A DNA stretch of 64,000 bases. Source: Hymenobacter wooponensis (GTDB lineage Bacteria > Bacteroidota > Bacteroidia > Cytophagales > Hymenobacteraceae). Below the pieces are notes generated by a model that was given only the letters and a program-made list of their open reading frames with translations, made no database searches and was not told the DNA's origin. The stretch is taken from NCBI RefSeq assembly GCF_004745865.1, contig NZ_SRKZ01000007.1:124001-188000 (forward strand), given 5' to 3'. This document shows, piece after piece, positions 44,910-53,925 of the stretch (positions within the stretch are counted from its first letter, which is position 1; each line of letters begins with the position of its first letter). A program made the position numbers and the translations under genes.

Positions 44910-46205
44910 ATGAAAACGACTCTGCCCACCCATCCGCTGCGTTCAGCTGCCGACCTCGACCCGCTGATGCAAGCCATCGGCGACGCCCGCGTGGTGCTAC
45001 TCGGCGAGGCCTCCCATGGCACCTCGGAGTACTACACCTGGCGCACGGCCCTTTCCAAACGCCTGATTCAGGAGAAAGGCTTTCAGTTTATTGCTGTGGA
45101 AGGCGACTGGCCCGACTGCTTCGAGGTGAATGCTGCCATCAAAGAAAAAGCTGAATCTGACACGCCGGCGTCCCGGGTGCTGCGCACCTTCAACCGGTGG
45201 CCTACCTGGATGTGGGGCAACTGGGAAATTACCGCCCTAGTAGAATGGCTCCGCCAGCACAACCGCCCCTTGCCCGAGGAGAAGCGGGTGGGCTTCTATG
45301 GGCTGGATGTATACAGCCTGTGGGAGTCGTTGCAGGAGATTCTGCACTACGTGGAGAAGCAGGGCGACGGGGCCGTGCAAGCCGCCCATAAAGCGTTTCA
45401 GTGCTTTGAGCCCTACAGCGAAGACCCGCAGGAGTACGCGCAGGCCGTGGCCTTTGTATCGGAAGACTGTGAGGATGAGGTGACGGAAATGCTGCGGGCT
45501 CTGCGCAAGCAGGTGCGGGAGCTGCAGCCCGATGGCCTACCGGCTCAGGAGCAGAAGTTCAACGCCGAGCAAAATGCCCTGGTAGCTGTAAATGCCGAGC
45601 GCTACTACCGGGCCATGATCAAAGGTGGCTCGGCCTCCTGGAACGTGCGCGACCGGCACATGATGGAAACCCTCACCCGCCTGCTCGACCTGCACGGCCC
45701 CGACAGTAAAGCCATCATCTGGGAGCACAATACCCACATTGGCGATGCCCGCTACACCGACATGCGCGACGACCAGATGGTGAACGTAGGCCAGTTGGCC
45801 CGCGAAACCTACGGCCGCGAGAACGTGTTTGCGGTGGGCTTCGGCTCGTACCAGGGCACCGTAATAGCCGGCAAGAAGTGGGGCGCCACCCCTGAGGTCA
45901 TGACCGTGCCGGAGGCTCGCCGCAGCTCCTGGGAGTACACCCTGCACCAGCAGCTCAAAGGCGATAATGCCTTGTTGTTTTCCGATGAGCTGCGCGGCCA
46001 CCCCCTGTTGGAGCACACCCTAGGCCACCGGGCTATTGGCGTGGTGTACCGCCCCGAGTTTGAGCAGTTCGGTAACTACGTACCCACGCTCATTCCCGAG
46101 CGTTACGATGCCTTCCTGTTCTTCGACCAGACCCACGCTCTACACGCGCTGCCCACCCACGAAGACCACCACACGCCCCCGGACCTGTACCCCTGGAATT
46201 ACTAG
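44910..46205 (+). CDS. Erythromycin esterase family protein
   Basis: A 431-residue enzyme of the erythromycin esterase family, which opens macrolide lactone rings. It has the family blocks LLGEASHGTSEYYTWR, FIAVEGDWPDC, GFYGLDVYSLWES and IIWEHNTHIGDAR; the invariant His and Glu residues that serve as the catalytic base are present. Environmental members may act on other esters, so resistance is not proven. The start at 44910 (MKTTLPTHPL) follows the terminator. Confidence 0.85.
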   Translation: MKTTLPTHPLRSAADLDPLMQAIGDARVVLLGEASHGTSEYYTWRTALSKRLIQEKGFQFIAVEGDWPDCFEVNAAIKEKAESDTPASRVLRTFNRWPTWMWGNWEITALVEWLRQHNRPLPEEKRVGFYGLDVYSLWESLQEILHYVEKQGDGAVQAAHKAFQCFEPYSEDPQEYAQAVAFVSEDCEDEVTEMLRALRKQVRELQPDGLPAQEQKFNAEQNALVAVNAERYYRAMIKGGSASWNVRDRHMMETLTRLLDLHGPDSKAIIWEHNTHIGDARYTDMRDDQMVNVGQLARETYGRENVFAVGFGSYQGTVIAGKKWGATPEVMTVPEARRSSWEYTLHQQLKGDNALLFSDELRGHPLLEHTLGHRAIGVVYRPEFEQFGNYVPTLIPERYDAFLFFDQTHALHALPTHEDHHTPPDLYPWNY

Positions 46206-46412
46206 GAAGAGCATTTTACTAGTTACAAGGCCCCGTCGGTCGTGCCTGTATTTAATACACTGGGTTGGTAGCTTTCAGCTTTATAGGCTTGAAATATGCT
46301 GAGCCAGCGTATTTTTATTGCCTTGGGTGCAACGTTTTGCAGGGTTTTAGATTCTTCTAGATGTTCATTTTGCTATTGAAGTCTCTTTTCTACTTTCTAT
46401 ACTTTTCCGTTT

Positions 46413-47063
46413 ATGCTTGTTCGGTCTATTGCCGTTGGCGTTGCTCTACTCTCAGCCCCATTGTTCAGTCTTGCGCAAACTACTGAACCAGAAACACCCC
46501 GGTATTACATTGGCGTTTCAGCCTTTACCAACTTCTCTCAACGATTGAGCCGGGAGCTAGACAAGAGCACAGTACCACCATTGCAACTCACGCTCGGCTA
46601 CCAGCTTAACCCGCGCTGGGCGGTGCAGCTAGGGGCAGCCTATAGCAGCAGCCCGGGCTCGTATAGTGTCAATCCTAGGGATGCAAATGGAAACGTAGTC
46701 GCCGGGTATTATTCCAACAACTACCGCAATACAGCCCTAACACTAACAGCACTGGGGCGTTACACGGTAACTCGCAATCTGAACAACCGTTTCCAGCTTG
46801 ATGGAATAGGCGGTTTTACACTGGACTACGAAACCTATAAAGGCAGAGGGTATTATTATGATGTTAGCCAAGGTGCATCTGTTGCATTCGACCGCAGTTC
46901 CAAAACGTACCACAAAGCGTTGAGCGTGGGCCCAAGTTTCCGCTACCGTCTATTCTCTGGTTTAGAGGCAGTAGGTGAGGGTACGGTCAATATGGACTTA
47001 CGTTCGCCACGCGTCGTCACAACATCCGGTGCCGTTGGACTGCGTTATCGGTTTGGTCACTAG
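46413..47063 (+). CDS. Outer-membrane beta-barrel protein
   Basis: A 216-residue protein with a signal peptide (MLVRSIAVGVALLSAPLFSLAQ) and a barrel pattern: alternating strands (YYIGVSAFTNFS, PLQLTLGYQLNPRWAVQLGA), ending in VGLRYRFGH. It resembles the OmpW/PorT-like barrels common in Bacteroidota. Cargo and partners unknown. Confidence 0.7.
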   Translation: MLVRSIAVGVALLSAPLFSLAQTTEPETPRYYIGVSAFTNFSQRLSRELDKSTVPPLQLTLGYQLNPRWAVQLGAAYSSSPGSYSVNPRDANGNVVAGYYSNNYRNTALTLTALGRYTVTRNLNNRFQLDGIGGFTLDYETYKGRGYYYDVSQGASVAFDRSSKTYHKALSVGPSFRYRLFSGLEAVGEGTVNMDLRSPRVVTTSGAVGLRYRFGH

Positions 47064-47117
47064 TATGACCTTATCCGAGCAGGAAGGACATCAACACTAG
47101 GATGGTAAGAGGTATGA

Positions 47118-47168
47118 ATGGTGGCAATGTATCATTAGCATGATTTCCTGAATTCGCATTGCCGCCAT
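47118..47168. terminator. Hairpin between convergent genes
   Basis: ATGGTGGCAATG (47118-47129) and CATTGCCGCCAT (47157-47168) pair with one G-U. It lies between the barrel gene and the convergent aspartyl protease gene, but has no clear T-run. Confidence 0.55.
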
Positions 47169-47184
47169 CGTATCTATCTCACAG

Positions 47185-48156
47185 TTAGCGCACTACTCCG
47201 AAGCGCCCGCCGGGCACATCCAGCACAATGGTGTGCTGCTCGAAGGCCTTGTTGCCCAGCATCCCACCCATGCCTGAAAAGCGCATCAGGGTGCTTTGCA
47301 TCAGGCTAGTTCCTTCCACGTAGGTTACTGTCTTGAAAGGAACTACCATGTTGTTCACCTGCATGGCCTCCGCAGTGGCGGTGGTATACGTGGTGAGCGT
47401 GCGGCCCATAGAATTGGAGGCTGCCGTTTGTACAGGAGCTTGTGGCCGGGCCATGTTCTGCCAGATAGCACGGCTGGTGATGAGAGCAAAGGCACTGCTG
47501 CCCGAATCAAAGAGCAACTTCTCTTCTTTACCTAATACCTGCGCCGTCAGAATCACGCGGCGGCTTTCGTAGCTCAGGGGTACAAAGGCAGTGTGGCGGG
47601 CTAAGCTGTCGGGCAGCTGGGTGCTTAGGCTAAACTGCTGCCGAGCGTAGTCGAGTACCAGCACGCGGCCATCCAACACGTCGGCCCCCAACGTCCCGAT
47701 GATGAATTGAGCCGTGCTATCAGCGGGCAACTCGGTGGCACCATATTCTAGTACTCGCAACCAGCTGGCCTGCACAGTAGCCTGGCCTAGCGAAAAGGTA
47801 ACGTCATGAAGGGTATCGGCTTGGGGCAGCAGGCGCTGGGTGGTGGCAGGGTAGTGCTTCCGCAGGGCCGCCAGGGAGTTTGCGTAAAGCAGAGTAGAGG
47901 GAGAACCCGTATCAAATTGCAGGTAGCAAGTGCGGGGGCAGCCGGGTAGCCGCACGGGCACCAGCAAGCCAGCCCGAGGGTTCACTGGCTTAACACCACT
48001 GGCATGCCAAGCAAAGCTAGCAGTGGTGGGTAGGCCCGAAACCACCAGTTGGTTGGCAGCCGGCTCAAACTTCTTGCGCATGTAAAAGTAGCCTCCTAGG
48101 CCACTAACCAACAGCAGGGTAAGCACGGCGAGCAGGATGTTGCGGAAGAGTTTCAT
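47185..48156 (-). CDS. Aspartyl protease-like protein
   Basis: A 323-residue membrane-anchored protein: an N-terminal transmembrane segment (NILLAVLTLLLVSGLGGYF), then two halves each with an aspartyl protease signature, DTGS (Asp82) and DSGS (Asp217). Having both Asp residues in one chain makes it bilobed like pepsin, although each half is similar to bacterial retropepsin-like domains. The active site should face the periplasm. The substrate is unknown. Confidence 0.78.
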   Translation of the reverse strand: MKLFRNILLAVLTLLLVSGLGGYFYMRKKFEPAANQLVVSGLPTTASFAWHASGVKPVNPRAGLLVPVRLPGCPRTCYLQFDTGSPSTLLYANSLAALRKHYPATTQRLLPQADTLHDVTFSLGQATVQASWLRVLEYGATELPADSTAQFIIGTLGADVLDGRVLVLDYARQQFSLSTQLPDSLARHTAFVPLSYESRRVILTAQVLGKEEKLLFDSGSSAFALITSRAIWQNMARPQAPVQTAASNSMGRTLTTYTTATAEAMQVNNMVVPFKTVTYVEGTSLMQSTLMRFSGMGGMLGNKAFEQHTIVLDVPGGRFGVVR

Positions 48157-48289
48157 GACGTAGGGTAGTGGGGGTTGGTTGATGAACCAAAACTACCAGC
48201 ACCCTACCTCCGCACGGCCGCCACTTACCCGTCATTTTACCGCCATTTGCTATACCATATTGACTATCTGACTCTTACCAAATACATCA

Positions 48290-48931
48290 TTAGAGCCGAA
48301 AAGGGTAAATATCGAGGTGGCCACGCCGCAGTTTCCACCCGTTGTAGCATACCACCGCTAGGTTTAGCAGGTAAGAGATGATAAACACCCACACGAAAAG
48401 GTTGGGTAATACCACCTGATACAGGTGCGCCCACAGCTGGGCCACTGCCGCTAAACCGTAGCTCAGAAAGCAGAGCACCTGCCACAAAATCTGGAACCCC
48501 AGCACCCGCCGCCCCACCTCGGCCGCCTGCTCCGTATCGTGACGATGCTTCCGCCACAGCACCCAGGGTACTACCAGGTTCAGCAACGGAAACACCAAAA
48601 AGCTCAGCGCACTTAGGTTGAGCAGCTGCAAAAATTGAGGGTCCGGACGGAGCACTGAAGCAGGTGCAGGTGCCACAACTTGTGGTTCCGGTGCGGCGGC
48701 TTGTACTGGGGTTGGTGCATGTTCAGGAGTCACTTCGGGCTCCGCCCGGAATGCTTCCAAGGGTACTTCCAAAGCAGCCGCCAGCGCTTGCAGCGTGTAG
48801 CCCCGCGGCATAGTATCGCCCTGCTCCACCCGCTGAATGGTGCGCAAACTAACCCCCGATTGCTCGGCCAGCACCTCCTGCGAAACGCCTTTACTCTTGC
48901 GGATAGTGGAAATACGAGTTGGGGAAAACAT
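48290..48931 (-). CDS. XRE-type HTH regulator fused to a DUF4870-like membrane domain
   Basis: A 213-residue fusion. Residues about 5-60 are a Cro/XRE HTH (KGVSQEVLAEQSGVSLRTIQRVEQGD), followed by a Pro/Ala-rich linker and a four-helix membrane domain (about 100-205, LNLSALSFLVFPLLNLVVPW and later segments) resembling DUF4870. It is therefore a membrane-tethered DNA-binding protein. The signal sensed is unknown. A near box, TTACTTTG (48949-48956), lies just before the ATG. Confidence 0.8.
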   Translation of the reverse strand: MFSPTRISTIRKSKGVSQEVLAEQSGVSLRTIQRVEQGDTMPRGYTLQALAAALEVPLEAFRAEPEVTPEHAPTPVQAAAPEPQVVAPAPASVLRPDPQFLQLLNLSALSFLVFPLLNLVVPWVLWRKHRHDTEQAAEVGRRVLGFQILWQVLCFLSYGLAAVAQLWAHLYQVVLPNLFVWVFIISYLLNLAVVCYNGWKLRRGHLDIYPFRL

Positions 48932-49022
48932 AGCGCGTAGTGGGATAGCAAAGTAAGCTTCGCCCTAAGATAAGCGCTTGCTTAACACCAGCCCTCCATT
49001 TCACCACTTCACAAACTACCTC

Positions 49023-50045
49023 CTAGCCCCACACCTTGGTGCCTTCGGTGCAGTTGCGGCACATCTCAATTTGGTCGCGGCCTTTGAGCAGGGAAGCCCG
49101 GAACTGCTGGTACTTGGTACCATGCCAGAGCTGGCGGAATGTCTGTTGCTTTAGGTCGCCGAGGCGGTACTCAGCGTCCTTATCAAAGCAGCAGGGCACC
49201 ACTAGGCCATCCCAGGTCACTACGCAGGAGTGCCACATCTTCCAGCAGTGGTTTACCAGCTTGTTCTTGATGCTCCAGGTGCCATTGCCCTGGTTCTCGT
49301 AGCGCGAGTAGTAGTCGATGGTCGGGATGAGGGGCGAGCCGTTGTGGTAGTCGTAGATCTGGGCGGTTTTAAACCACACGTCATCTACGCCTAGCTCCTT
49401 CGCTAGCTGCTTAGCCTCCTCAATCTGATGCTCATTGGGGCGCACCACTAGAAACTGAAACACTACCCGCGGCGTCTGCGACTTCAGCTCCCGCCGCCAC
49501 TTGATAAGGTTACGGGTACCTTCCAGCACCTTATCGAGCTTACCGCCCACGCGGTACTGCTGGTACACATCTTGGGTAGTACCATCAAGGGAAATGATGA
49601 GGCGGTCTAGGCCACTCTCTACAGTGCGCCGGGCATTTTTATCGTTGAGGTAGTGGGCGTTGGTGCTGGTGGCCGTATAAATGCCCTTATCGGCGGCGTA
49701 CTTTACCAAGTCCAGGAAGTTGGGGTGCAGGTAAGGCTCGCCCTGGAAGTAGAAAATCAGGTACCAGAGCCGCGAGGCTACCTCGTCAATGGTTTTCTTG
49801 AATAGCTCATCGGGGAGCATGCCCGTGGGCCGCGTGAAGGAGCGTAGGCCACTCGGGCACTCGGGGCAGCGCAGGTTGCAGCTCGTGGTAGGCTCGAAGC
49901 TCAGCGCCACGGGCAGGCCCCAATGCCGCGCCTTGCCAGTGAGCTTGCTGAGCAGGTAGCCGCCCGTAACCTGCGTGGCATTCCAGAGCCGCTGAGGCGA
50001 AGTCTTGGAAACGAAGTTGAGCGCGTCGGAGAGGAGGGAAGCCAT
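49023..50045 (-). CDS. Radical SAM/SPASM-domain protein
   Basis: A 340-residue radical SAM enzyme. The 4Fe-4S motif CNLRCPEC (Cys56, Cys60, Cys63) binds the cluster for SAM cleavage, and a C-terminal SPASM part holds further cysteines (HCWKMWHSC, VPCCFD, CRNCTEG) for auxiliary clusters. Such enzymes modify peptides or metabolites; no precursor gene is next to it, so the reaction is unknown. The start at 50045 (MASLLSDALN) fits the fold; the -7 box variant TACCTTTA lies just upstream. Confidence 0.88.
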   Translation of the reverse strand: MASLLSDALNFVSKTSPQRLWNATQVTGGYLLSKLTGKARHWGLPVALSFEPTTSCNLRCPECPSGLRSFTRPTGMLPDELFKKTIDEVASRLWYLIFYFQGEPYLHPNFLDLVKYAADKGIYTATSTNAHYLNDKNARRTVESGLDRLIISLDGTTQDVYQQYRVGGKLDKVLEGTRNLIKWRRELKSQTPRVVFQFLVVRPNEHQIEEAKQLAKELGVDDVWFKTAQIYDYHNGSPLIPTIDYYSRYENQGNGTWSIKNKLVNHCWKMWHSCVVTWDGLVVPCCFDKDAEYRLGDLKQQTFRQLWHGTKYQQFRASLLKGRDQIEMCRNCTEGTKVWG

Positions 50046-50250
50046 GCTGGAGTAAAGGTACGGTGCTGCTAACAACCAAAGCAGGAAAACCTCCCGGAGG
50101 CCTAGCTCGCGTGAGTAGCTCCTTTAAGTTCTTGGTATCTGCAACAACATGGCTTTGTGGCAGCTTCCCATTCTAATACTATTATCATTAGCAACACAAC
50201 CTAAATTTATTAGCCACGTATACCAACCATATCCAACCTTGCTACAGATC

Positions 50251-50613
50251 ATGAAAATTTCAGTTGAGAAAGGACAGGAAAAAGGATTTCTGCCCGACGG
50301 CCGCCACACCGTTGAGATTACCGATATTCAGGAAGGCCAGAGTGAGCACCAGAATGTGCCCTTTTTTGCCGCGCGCATGGAGAATGAAGAGGGCTTCGTG
50401 ACCCAGCGTTTCTACACTTCACAGGCAGCTATGCCCATCTTGCTTTCTCTGTATGCCGCCGTGGGTATCCACCCCGAGGCAGGCAAAGACCTCGATACCA
50501 AGCAGCTACTAGGTAAGCGCGTATCGGTGGAGATAGGAGAGCACAGCTACCCTGACCCGGCAACCGGCAACGAGCGCTCTATCAAACAAGCCACCGGCTT
50601 CCGCACCGCCTAG
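50251..50613 (+). CDS. Hypothetical protein
   Basis: A 120-residue soluble protein (MKISVEKGQEKGFLPDGRHT). Its pattern of short beta-strands (VEITDIQEG, VPFFAARMENEEG) recalls small phage DUF669-like ssDNA-binding folds, but that is only an impression. It ends in GFRTA and is followed by a bidirectional terminator. The start at 50251 is preferred to 50149 because the longer start is a hydrophobic run within a region that looks non-coding. Confidence 0.5.
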   Translation: MKISVEKGQEKGFLPDGRHTVEITDIQEGQSEHQNVPFFAARMENEEGFVTQRFYTSQAAMPILLSLYAAVGIHPEAGKDLDTKQLLGKRVSVEIGEHSYPDPATGNERSIKQATGFRTA

Positions 50614-50635
50614 GCCTGGACGCCCCTATAATGAC

Positions 50636-50668
50636 AAAGCGCCGACCAGTATCGTGGTCGGCGCTTTT
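50636..50668. terminator. Rho-independent terminator, bidirectional
   Basis: Perfect 13-base arms AAAGCGCCGACCA and TGGTCGGCGCTTT with a 6-base loop; flanked by A and T runs between two convergent genes. Confidence 0.85.
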
Positions 50669-50697
50669 CTTATGTCGTAGCAATTCGCTAGGCCAGT

Positions 50698-52176
50698 CTA
50701 CTTACCGCCAGCGGGTAAGGTGCTGCTGTACGTGTTGGCCTTACCAAACGACTCCTTTATTTCATCTACGGCGGCGCGGCTGCTTAGGCGTTTGGGCTTG
50801 GTATTGAGGAAGGTACCGTCCTCGGCCAGCAGAAAGTACGTGGGCACATCCTGCACCCCGTAGGCCTTCGCCACTGCCGAGCGGAAGCCCCCGCTGGCCC
50901 GTACGTGCGTGCCGGGCAGGCGCTTAGTTAGCACCAACTGCTTCCAGGCACCTTCGTTTTCATCAAGGGCAATATTGAGGAATACGATGTTCTTACCATC
51001 AAACTTCTTAGCCAAATCGGCGGCGTAGGGCAAATCGCGCAGGGCTAGGCCACTCGTTGTGCGCCAGAAGTTGATATACACCAGCTTACCAGCCAGTTGC
51101 TTCAGGCTTACAGAATCGCCCTTCGACGAAATAAGGCTGAAGTTTGGAGCTGGCGACCCAATGGCAAAGGCTTTGTGCGCCTCAAAATCTTGCTGCAGAA
51201 TAGGGTAGTACTGATTCTGTGGATCGGCGTTTTTGAAATCGGCCAGCATAGCCGCCGACTGCTTCACGTGCCCAAACCGGAACGACTCCTGCAGCACGCG
51301 CCCCATTATAATTGGCTTCACGGGCCCGGTTAGCTGCTTCTTAGCCAGATCATAGCACACCTGGTAGAAGTCGGGGTCGGAGCGACGCTTACCGCTGCTC
51401 TCCGCCGAGTAGTGAATGTAGTTGAGCAGGAACTCCTGATACATGCCACTGCTCACCGAGCTAGGGCTGTTAATCAGGGCTTTGTCGTTGAGGAATTCAT
51501 AGTAGGAAGGCGTCATTTTCAGACGACTTTCCGTGGCCACTACTTGCTCACGCAGGTCTTGGAAAGTGAGTCGGTCGTTGGCGTAGCTGTATTCTATTTC
51601 AGCCTTGGCGTAGTCTTTAAACGCTTGGCTTAGCTGGTTGTCTTGGGCGTAGTTTTCGAGAAATTTCCGCTCTTCTTTCCGCCGGTAATCCAAAAACGAT
51701 AGAAAGCCGGGCTCGTAAAGCATGATGTTGTCGGGAAGGACTTGAAAGCCATCGTTCTCAATAAACTTCTCATCCACCTCCGACAGGTAGCTGTTGGTTT
51801 CAGCGCCCTTGCCCTTGAAGCGCACGGTGCTTGCCATATCGGAGCCTTTGAAACGAACATCCAGCTGGTTACCGGGCTCCAGAAATAGGTCGGCCACATC
51901 GTCGCCGTACACCAGGTCAGCGCGGGTAGGTCCGTCTACCTTCACTGCCATCCGAAACTCGCCTTTGTCGTCGAGGCGAGCATAGGTAATCTGTTCTTTC
52001 GGATCAAGCGGATTCTCGCGGATAGACACGGCCACTGTATCGGCCGTGCGCCCGTTCACCTTGCCAGTCAAGACCACCGTGCCTTGGGCCTTGCTCAGAA
52101 GCGGAGCAACTAGCAGCCCTGCCCAAAGCAGAGCAGCAACAACGCGGGATTTAGAGGCCATCAGAGGAAATTGCAT
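50698..52176 (-). CDS. TlpA/DUF4369-type thioredoxin-fold protein without CxxC
   Basis: A 492-residue exported protein: signal peptide (ALLWAGLLVAPLLSKAQG), an N-terminal beta-rich DUF4369-like part, a helical middle and a C-terminal TlpA/AhpC-TSA thioredoxin fold (about 340-480, FSLISSKGDSVSLKQLAGK). Where TlpA has FWATWCGPCRAELP this protein has FWRTTSGLALRDLP: Ser375 and Ala378 replace both cysteines, so a reductase function is lost. The replaced codons contain a decamer copy (51045-51054). The start is 52176 or 52161; the in-frame extension holds the terminator at 52390. Confidence 0.82.
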   Translation of the reverse strand: MQFPLMASKSRVVAALLWAGLLVAPLLSKAQGTVVLTGKVNGRTADTVAVSIRENPLDPKEQITYARLDDKGEFRMAVKVDGPTRADLVYGDDVADLFLEPGNQLDVRFKGSDMASTVRFKGKGAETNSYLSEVDEKFIENDGFQVLPDNIMLYEPGFLSFLDYRRKEERKFLENYAQDNQLSQAFKDYAKAEIEYSYANDRLTFQDLREQVVATESRLKMTPSYYEFLNDKALINSPSSVSSGMYQEFLLNYIHYSAESSGKRRSDPDFYQVCYDLAKKQLTGPVKPIIMGRVLQESFRFGHVKQSAAMLADFKNADPQNQYYPILQQDFEAHKAFAIGSPAPNFSLISSKGDSVSLKQLAGKLVYINFWRTTSGLALRDLPYAADLAKKFDGKNIVFLNIALDENEGAWKQLVLTKRLPGTHVRASGGFRSAVAKAYGVQDVPTYFLLAEDGTFLNTKPKRLSSRAAVDEIKESFGKANTYSSTLPAGGK

Positions 52177-52389
52177 ACATGAGGGACTTGGAATCGTCCG
52201 CTTTTCAAATTCAAGAAGTGCTTGTCTCGTCAGGTGATTCGCGGTAAAAGCCAATTCCTGCACCGAAGATACGGCATAAAAAAAGAGAAAGTCCAATCCA
52301 GTAGCACGGTTTTTTCGTAACGAGTTCCCAAGGCCAAAGTTTTGAACTAAGTGCTTCTTAACCGAGGTATCTAACCGGCCAGCCTCACA

Positions 52390-52445
52390 AATCAGCAGAG
52401 GCCGCCCCCAGAAGTATCGTCTTCCGAGGGCGGCCTCTGCTGATT
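52390..52445. terminator. Rho-independent terminator
   Basis: Perfect 18-base arms (52390-52407, 52428-52445, core GCAGAGGCCGCCC) with a 20-base loop, followed by TTATT. It lies downstream of radA and excludes the long start of the TlpA-like gene. Confidence 0.8.
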
Positions 52446-52533
52446 TTATTGTGGATTGAGCATTAAAAGGTGGCGACCAACGGGTTGTGTAGGCCACTCC
52501 TCATCTTACGATGACAGCACTCTACGGTTCAGC

Positions 52534-53925
52534 TTAGCCAAACAGGCCATTGAGTACTTCATCTAGCCGGCCGGAAGGGTGAACCCGGATGCCATAGCGG
52601 GCAATGTCAAGGCCACGAGCATTGAACTGGGAGATGTACATTTCAGCAAAGCCCAGCTTTTCAGCCTCCGACAGGCGCTGATCTAACCGGCTCACTGCCC
52701 TGATTTCGCCACTCAAGCCTACTTCCGCGGCCAAGCACACTTCGCCGGCAATGGGCACATCATTGAGGCTACTCACCACGGCGGCGCACACGGCCAGGTC
52801 CAGGGCTGGGTCATCGAGGCGGAGGCCACCGGCAATGTTCAGGAATACGTCGTGCTGGCCTAGGCGCAAGCCGCTACGCTTTTCTAGCACCGCCAGCAGC
52901 ATCTGCAGGCGTTTGGCATCGAAGCCGGTGCTGCTACGCTGAGGCGTGCCGTAGGTGGCGGGCGTCACGAGGGCCTGCACTTCTACCAGCAGGGGCCGGT
53001 TGCCTTCCAGCGTGGCGCCAATGGCCATGCCGCTCAGGCTCTCGGTGCGCTGGCTCAGCAAAATCTCGGAGGGGTTGCTAACCTGCCGTAGGCCACTGCC
53101 TTGCATCTCGTAAATGCCCAGCTCCGAGGTAGAGCCGAAACGGTTCTTGATGGTGCGTAGAATGCGGTAGCTCAGGTGCCGGTCGCCCTCAAACTGCAGC
53201 ACGGTATCCACCATGTGCTCCAGAATCTTGGGGCCGGCAATAGAGCCATCTTTGGTGATGTGCCCAATAAGCAGCACGGGCACGCCAGTTTCTTTGGCGT
53301 ACTTCAGCAGCTCAGTGGTGCACTCCCGTACCTGGCTTACGGAGCCTGCCCCCGCCTCTACCAGTGAGGAGTGCAGCGTCTGGATGGAGTCGATAACCAC
53401 TACATTGGGCTGCAGCTGGTCAATCTGGCGGAAGATGTTCTGGGTGCTGGTTTCGGTGAGGATGTACAGGCCGGGATGCTGCTGGCCCAGGCGCTCGGCG
53501 CGCATCTTAATCTGCTGCTCGCTTTCCTCCCCCGATACATACAGGATGCGCAGGTTGCCCATGTGCATGGCAATCTGGAGCATGAGCGTACTCTTACCAA
53601 TGCCTGGCTCACCGCCAATCAGCACCAGGGAGCCTGGCACTAGGCCACCGCCCAATACGCGGTTCAATTCGCCATCGTGGGTATTAAGGCGCGACTCCTC
53701 TTCGTACAGGATTTCACCTAACGCCTTAGGCTTAGCCGCCTTGCTTGTAGTGCCGCCCACGGAGGTAGAGGCTTTCCAGGCTCCGGCAGCTGCATTGTTA
53801 TCGGTCTTCTCGATTACCTCCTCTACGTAGGTATTCCACTCGCCGCAAGAGGGGCAGCGGCCAATCCACTTCGCGGATTGCGCGCCGCAGTTCTGACAAA
53901 AATATAGGGTCTTAATCTTGGCCAT
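52534..53925 (-). CDS. radA: DNA repair protein RadA
   Basis: A 463-residue RadA/Sms. Zinc finger Cys10, Cys13, Cys24, Cys27; Walker A GEPGIGKST (105-113); the RadA-specific KNRFG (260-264) and a C-terminal Lon-like domain. RadA drives branch migration in recombination and stalled-fork repair. Complete and of normal length. Confidence 0.96.
   Translation of the reverse strand: MAKIKTLYFCQNCGAQSAKWIGRCPSCGEWNTYVEEVIEKTDNNAAAGAWKASTSVGGTTSKAAKPKALGEILYEEESRLNTHDGELNRVLGGGLVPGSLVLIGGEPGIGKSTLMLQIAMHMGNLRILYVSGEESEQQIKMRAERLGQQHPGLYILTETSTQNIFRQIDQLQPNVVVIDSIQTLHSSLVEAGAGSVSQVRECTTELLKYAKETGVPVLLIGHITKDGSIAGPKILEHMVDTVLQFEGDRHLSYRILRTIKNRFGSTSELGIYEMQGSGLRQVSNPSEILLSQRTESLSGMAIGATLEGNRPLLVEVQALVTPATYGTPQRSSTGFDAKRLQMLLAVLEKRSGLRLGQHDVFLNIAGGLRLDDPALDLAVCAAVVSSLNDVPIAGEVCLAAEVGLSGEIRAVSRLDQRLSEAEKLGFAEMYISQFNARGLDIARYGIRVHPSGRLDEVLNGLFG

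Noticed and set aside
50698..52497. Start of the TlpA-like gene at 52497
   Set aside because: The extra 107 residues span a perfect terminator hairpin (52390-52445) and lack a leader; the signal peptide begins at 52176 or 52161.
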